A stretch of 8,958 nucleotides of DNA. Source: Clostridiaceae bacterium. GTDB taxonomy: Bacteria > Bacillota > Clostridia > Oscillospirales > Acutalibacteraceae. The position numbers were made by a program, and so were the translations under genes. The notes beneath the pieces were generated by a model. That model saw only the letters and a list, made by a program, of their open reading frames with translations, had not been told where the DNA came from and ran no database searches. Location: contig JAEDNG010000026.1 in assembly GCA_016302625.1 (NCBI GenBank), forward strand, positions 1-8,958, read 5' to 3'. Within the stretch, counting starts at the first letter, position 1. The number at the start of each line of letters is the position of its first letter. This document shows positions 6,146 through 8,958 of the stretch, piece by piece.

Positions 6146-6913
6146 TTATTTACTCGCGGCCTTTACGATAATCGAGAAATCCTCGGCCTTAAGGGAAGCG
6201 CCGCCGATAAGTCCGCCGTCAACGTTAACCTTTGCAACTAATTCGTCCGCGTTCTTAGCGTTCATAGAACCGCCGTACTGGATTGTAACGCTCTCCGCCG
6301 CCTCTGCACCGTAGACTTCCGCAATAGCGGCGCGGACATAGCCGTTGCCCTCGTCCGCCTGCTCGGCGGTGGCGGTAACGCCCGTTCCGATTGCCCATAC
6401 AGGCTCGTAAGCTATAATAACGTTTGAAAGCTTGTCTTGCGGAACATTTGTAAGCGCCATTTTGGTCTGGTATTTAAGGAGTGTTTCGGTGTAGCCTAAT
6501 TCCCTCTGCTCAAGGGTTTCGCCAACGCATACAATGGCGGTAAGGCCGGCATTCAATGCGGCAAGGGTACGAAGATTTACGGTCTGGTCGGTCTCGCCGA
6601 AGTACTGTCTTCTCTCGCTGTGGCCGATAACCACATATTTAACACCCGATTCAACCAGCATTTTAGCGGAAACCTCGCCTGTGTAAGCGCCGCTCTCCTT
6701 GAAATGCACATTTTCAGCGCCGATTTCAATGTTTGAGCCCTCGGCGGCGGCAACAGCTGCAGGAATGTCGATAAAGGGAACGCAAAGTACTACCTTGCAG
6801 TCAGCGCCGGAAACCAGCGGCTTCATTTCATTAATAAGCGCGGCTGTCTCTGACGGTGTTTTGTTCATTTTCCAGTTGCCGGCAATTACGGCGGCTCTTT
6901 TAGCTTTGTTCAT
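6146..6913 (-). CDS. tpiA: Triose-phosphate isomerase
   Basis: Interconverts dihydroxyacetone phosphate and glyceraldehyde 3-phosphate in the cytosol. The 255-residue (beta/alpha)8 barrel has every active-site element: Asn13 and Lys15 in AGNWKMN, the catalytic His98 in VIGHSERR, catalytic Glu170 in AYEPVWAIGTG with the flexible loop 6 (about 171-180), and the phosphate-binding segments IQYGGSM (211-217) and GGLIGGASL (233-241). The ATG at 6913 has AAAGGAG nine bases upstream. It lies 66 bp downstream of pgk and 53 bp upstream of gpmI, all on the minus strand; no separate promoter is obvious, so cotranscription is likely. The segment EQADEGNGYVRAAIAE after loop 6 departs slightly from the common EQANEV form but lies outside the active site. 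Confidence 0.98.
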   Translation of the reverse strand: MNKAKRAAVIAGNWKMNKTPSETAALINEMKPLVSGADCKVVLCVPFIDIPAAVAAAEGSNIEIGAENVHFKESGAYTGEVSAKMLVESGVKYVVIGHSERRQYFGETDQTVNLRTLAALNAGLTAIVCVGETLEQRELGYTETLLKYQTKMALTNVPQDKLSNVIIAYEPVWAIGTGVTATAEQADEGNGYVRAAIAEVYGAEAAESVTIQYGGSMNAKNADELVAKVNVDGGLIGGASLKAEDFSIIVKAASK

Positions 6914-6945
6914 TGTAAAAAACTCCTTTATATATTAACACAAGT

Positions 6946-6970
6946 AAGGGTTGCACTTTCGGCAACCCTT
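6946..6970. repeat. Intercistronic hairpin between pgk and tpiA
   Basis: AAGGGTTGC (6946-6954) pairs perfectly with GCAACCCTT (6962-6970) around a 7-base loop. It lies just after the pgk stop codon and before the tpiA ribosome binding site. On the minus strand it is followed by ACTTGTG rather than a T tract, so a full terminator is unlikely; a stabiliser or processing element is more plausible. Confidence 0.65.
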
Positions 6971-6979
6971 GAATTTTAA

Positions 6980-8191
6980 TTATTTATCGTTAAGCGCGGC
7001 AATGCCGGGAAGCTCCTTGCCCTCTAAGAATTCAAGAGAAGCGCCGCCGCCTGTTGAAATGTGGGTCATCTTGTCGCCAAAGCCTAGTGTATTAACAGCC
7101 GCCGCGGAATCTCCGCCGCCGATAACCGTAACAGCATCTGTTTCGGCAAGGCTCTTAGCAACTGCGATTGTACCCTTTGCAAGAGTCGGGTTTTCAAAAA
7201 CACCCATAGGTCCGTTCCAGACAACGGTCTTAGCTGATTTGACCTCATTTGCGAAAAGCTCAGCAGTCTTAGGTCCGATGTCAAGACCTTGATAATCGTC
7301 GGGAATCTTGTCAGCCTCAACAACCTCAACCTCGATCGGTCCGTCAATCGGGTCGGGGAAGCTCTTAGCTATTGTGCAGTCGATAGGAAGAAGAATTTTA
7401 ACGCCCTTTTCCTCAGCCTTTTTAAGCATATCCTTGCAGTAGTCAATCTTCTCGGTATCGAGGAGTGACTTACCTACGCTATAACCCTTAGCGGCAAGGA
7501 AAGTATAAGCCATACCGCCGCCGATAATAAGGGTATCTGCCTTGTTAAGCAGGTTTTCAATAACGGTGAGCTTGTCCGCAACCTTTGCGCCGCCCAAAAT
7601 GGTAACGAAAGGACGTACCGGAGAGTCAACCGCGTTTCCGAGGTATTTAAGCTCCTTGCCGATAAGGTAACCGGCAACAGCCTCTTTAACATAGGAAACA
7701 ACACCGACGGTGGAGCAGTGCGCTCTGTGAGCGGTGCCGAACGCGTCGTTCACAAAAATGTCCGCAAGAGAACCGAGTTCAGCCGAGAAAGCCTCGCCGT
7801 TCTTGGTCTCTTCCGCACGGTAACGGGTGTTTTCAAGAAGAACAACATCGCCGTCTTTCATTTCGGCAACAGCCTTTTTCGCGTTTTCACCAACAACATT
7901 AGCGTCGGCGGCAAAAACAACCTCTTTGCCTAAAAGCTCTGAAAGGCGCTTAGCAACGGGAGCTAAGGAAAGCTCGGGCTTGGGTTCGCCCTTCGGCTTG
8001 CCGAGATGCGAGCAGAGGATAACCTTTCCTCCGTCGGCAATAAGCTTTTTGATGGTGGGGAGGGCGGCGATAATGCGGTTTTCATCGGTTATAACGCCGT
8101 TTTTGAGCGGTACGTTAAAGTCACAGCGAACGAGAACCTTCTGACCTTTTACATTAATGTCGTCAACGGTCTTTTTGTTTAGAGCGTTCAT
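6980..8191 (-). CDS. pgk: Phosphoglycerate kinase
   Basis: Transfers the acyl phosphate of 1,3-bisphosphoglycerate to ADP, the first ATP-forming step of glycolysis, in the cytosol. The 403-residue, two-domain protein shows VRCDFNVPL (21-29), Arg39, CSHLGKPKG (60-68), LLENTRYR (118-125, Arg123), the AHRAHCS segment (Arg156), ILGGAKVADK (198-207, nucleotide-site Lys203), WNGPMGVFE (325-333) and the glycine-rich VIGGGDS/STGGGAS loops (about 356-385). I start at ATG 8191 because GAAAGGA lies nine bases upstream; a TTG seven codons earlier (8212) would overlap that ribosome binding site. It is first in the operon, with its own promoter and a Rex-like site upstream. No gapA is in the window; trmL precedes it instead. 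Confidence 0.98.
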   Translation of the reverse strand: MNALNKKTVDDINVKGQKVLVRCDFNVPLKNGVITDENRIIAALPTIKKLIADGGKVILCSHLGKPKGEPKPELSLAPVAKRLSELLGKEVVFAADANVVGENAKKAVAEMKDGDVVLLENTRYRAEETKNGEAFSAELGSLADIFVNDAFGTAHRAHCSTVGVVSYVKEAVAGYLIGKELKYLGNAVDSPVRPFVTILGGAKVADKLTVIENLLNKADTLIIGGGMAYTFLAAKGYSVGKSLLDTEKIDYCKDMLKKAEEKGVKILLPIDCTIAKSFPDPIDGPIEVEVVEADKIPDDYQGLDIGPKTAELFANEVKSAKTVVWNGPMGVFENPTLAKGTIAVAKSLAETDAVTVIGGGDSAAAVNTLGFGDKMTHISTGGGASLEFLEGKELPGIAALNDK

Positions 8192-8200
8192 TAAGATACA

Positions 8201-8207
8201 TCCTTTC
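8201..8207 (-). promoter_or_regulatory. Ribosome binding site that fixes the pgk start
   Basis: GAAAGGA on the minus strand lies nine bases before ATG 8191. It decides against the in-frame TTG at 8212, whose codons would run through this site. Confidence 0.8.
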
Positions 8208-8211
8208 AACA

Positions 8212-8229
8212 TTGTTAAAATTTTTACAA
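8212..8229. promoter_or_regulatory. Candidate Rex (redox repressor) operator of the pgk operon
   Basis: TTGTTAA-AATT-TTTACAA matches the clostridial Rex consensus TTGTTAANNNNTTAACAA at 13 of the 14 defined positions, with one mismatch in the right half. With the flanking A and T it is a 20-bp near-palindrome (8211-8230). It overlaps the expected transcription start of pgk and lies just downstream of the -10 box (8234-8239), a position suited to repression. Rex is an NADH-released repressor known to control fermentation and, in many Firmicutes, glycolytic genes. The site is seen; the binding protein is inferred. Confidence 0.65.
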
Positions 8230-8233
8230 TACT

Positions 8234-8261
8234 ATTTTACCACAAATTCTTATTTTTTCAA
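8234..8261 (-). promoter_or_regulatory. Promoter of the pgk-tpiA-gpmI operon
   Basis: On the minus strand, TTGAAA (8256-8261) and TAAAAT (8234-8239) are 16 bp apart, and TGG before the -10 box supplies the TGn extended -10 element. Transcription would start near 8227, giving a leader of about 36 bases. The region is very AT-rich, so the -35 call is less certain than the -10. Confidence 0.65.
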
Positions 8262-8288
8262 TATTTATTTTAATCTCGTATGTAGAAA

Positions 8289-8795
8289 TTAGCAAATATC
8301 TTCCCATTTGTAATTGTGCAGCTGACCGAAATTGGAAAGCTCGGGGTAATCCCATTGCCTTAAAGCCTCGTAAACCGCTATCGCGACCGAGTTTGAAAGA
8401 TTGAGGCTTCTGATTTCACCCTGCATGGGGATTCTTACACAGCGTTCGGGATTTTTAATAAGGAGTTCCTCGGGAAGCCCCTTTGTTTCCTTGCCGAAAA
8501 GGAGATAGCAGTTATCGGGGTAGGATACTTCGGAGTGGGTCTGTCTTCCCTTGGTTGTAAAATAGAAAAACGAGCCGTCGTTTTTAGAAAAGAAATCCGC
8601 TAAGCCGTCATAATAGGTTATGTCAAGATAGTGCCAGTAGTCAAGCCCCGCACGTTTAAGCTTTTTGTCGTCAATATTAAACCCCATTGGTTTGACTATA
8701 TGCAGTCTCGCTCCCGTCGCAGCGCAGGTGCGGGCGACATTGCCGGTGTTTTGCGGGATTTCCGGCTCAACCATTACAATATTGATTTTAGGCAT
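8289..8795 (-). CDS. trmL: tRNA (cytidine/uridine-34)-2'-O-methyltransferase, SPOUT family
   Basis: A 168-residue SPOUT-class methyltransferase of the TrmL (YibK) family, which uses S-adenosylmethionine to methylate the 2'-OH of wobble base 34 in certain tRNA-Leu species, aiding codon-anticodon pairing. Signatures are the N-terminal VEPEIPQNTGNVARTC (9-24), LLFGKETKGLPEELL (98-112) and IPMQGEIRSLNLSNSVAIAVYEALRQ (about 122-147), which form the trefoil knot and cofactor pocket. Length is typical for this minimal, single-domain family. I choose ATG 8795 because GGTGA lies five bases upstream; a GTG three codons earlier (8804) has no ribosome binding site. It is 97 bp upstream of pgk on the same strand with no terminator between, so some read-through into pgk is possible. 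The function is unrelated to glycolysis. Confidence 0.95.
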   Translation of the reverse strand: MPKINIVMVEPEIPQNTGNVARTCAATGARLHIVKPMGFNIDDKKLKRAGLDYWHYLDITYYDGLADFFSKNDGSFFYFTTKGRQTHSEVSYPDNCYLLFGKETKGLPEELLIKNPERCVRIPMQGEIRSLNLSNSVAIAVYEALRQWDYPELSNFGQLHNYKWEDIC

Positions 8796-8851
8796 TTTTA
8801 TCACCGATTAATTTTTTATTGCTGCTTTTTTTAAAGCTTATTCTTGCAGAA

Positions 8852-8886
8852 ATTGTTTGCTGTTTGATTTGCCGCAGACAAACAAT
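8852..8886. repeat. Inverted repeat upstream of trmL
   Basis: ATTGTTTG (8852-8859) and CAAACAAT (8879-8886) are perfect inverted copies. An inner CTG/CAG pair extends the stem after one bulged base, leaving a 12-base loop. No T tract follows on either strand. It could be a structured trmL leader or a protein site; nothing decides between them. Confidence 0.4.
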
Positions 8887-8890
8887 AAAC

Positions 8891-8921
8891 CTATATGCTT
8901 TAAGAGGCACATAGATTTTTT
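8891..8921. terminator. Possible terminator hairpin near the right edge
   Basis: CTATATGC (8891-8898) and GCACATAG (8907-8914) form an 8-base stem with one internal A-C mismatch on the plus strand, which becomes a G-U wobble on the minus strand. Six T's follow on the plus strand. On the minus strand GTTTATTGTTT follows. The likeliest reading is the 3' terminator of a minus-strand gene lying beyond the window, upstream of trmL. A plus-strand transcript ending here has no visible gene. Confidence 0.35.
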
Positions 8922-8958
8922 GTTATACGGATTTAATTTTTGAAATATGACAGACCGT

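Noticed and set aside
8192..8212. Upstream TTG start for pgk
   Set aside because: It would place the ribosome binding site inside the coding region, and the family N-terminus fits ATG 8191.
8796..8804. GTG start for trmL three codons upstream of the ATG
   Set aside because: No ribosome binding site precedes it, and GGTGA is correctly spaced for ATG 8795.
8819..8844. TTGCTG and TATTCT as a plus-strand promoter for a small RNA before the right-edge hairpins
   Set aside because: The spacing is only 14 bp and both hexamers are weak, so there is no real support.
1..8958. CRISPR arrays, tRNA or rRNA genes, insertion sequences, prophage genes
   Set aside because: No spaced direct repeats, cloverleaf signatures, transposase or phage motifs, or terminal inverted repeats with target duplications were seen by eye on either strand.

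Overview
The window reads as chromosomal DNA of an anaerobic, fermentative Clostridia-type Firmicute, probably a Ruminococcaceae/Oscillospiraceae-like gut bacterium. The basis is an [FeFe] hydrogenase, a lipoprotein with Clostridia-style zinc-ribbon-like repeats, Gram-positive-style promoters and ribosome binding sites, a cofactor-independent phosphoglycerate mutase, and moderate GC. I see no phage, transposon, CRISPR, rRNA or tRNA. No gap between genes exceeds about 165 bases.

Left part (1-1930): the 3' end of an [FeFe] hydrogenase gene with a fused small-subunit-like tail and a weak terminator, then a monocistronic lipoprotein gene driven by a perfect-consensus promoter. The lipoprotein carries a Ser/Thr-rich linker, two zinc-ribbon-like modules and a CAP/SCP domain, so it is probably displayed on the cell surface.

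Middle part (1930-4490): a LysR-family regulator with a strong promoter whose spacer is a perfect 12-bp palindrome. After 25 bp comes a membrane protein with an unusual architecture: an N-terminal GNAT acetyltransferase domain, two transmembrane helices and a C-terminal domain that looks like a phospholipase-D fold lacking the HKD catalytic residues. Its reading frame continues about 75 codons upstream of the first ATG with no ATG, GTG or TTG start, so it probably starts at an ATT codon or carries a start-region lesion. A strong terminator ends this unit. It meets the terminator of the opposite-strand glycolytic operon head-on.

Right part (4510-8958, minus strand): pgk, tpiA and gpmI in that transcriptional order, the lower-glycolysis cassette from 1,3-bisphosphoglycerate to 2-phosphoglycerate plus triose-phosphate isomerisation. 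A GC-rich or strong hairpin lies in each gap between the genes. The pgk promoter region carries an 18-bp near-match to the Rex redox-repressor operator, overlapping the expected transcription start. Upstream on the same strand is trmL, a tRNA wobble 2'-O-methyltransferase, preceded by a 163-bp stretch with two hairpins.

Two themes link the genes. Rex control would tie glycolytic flux to the NADH/NAD+ ratio, and the hydrogenase is one route by which such a cell disposes of reductant. The LysR plus GNAT-membrane-PLD-like pair is the part of the window least explained by known systems.
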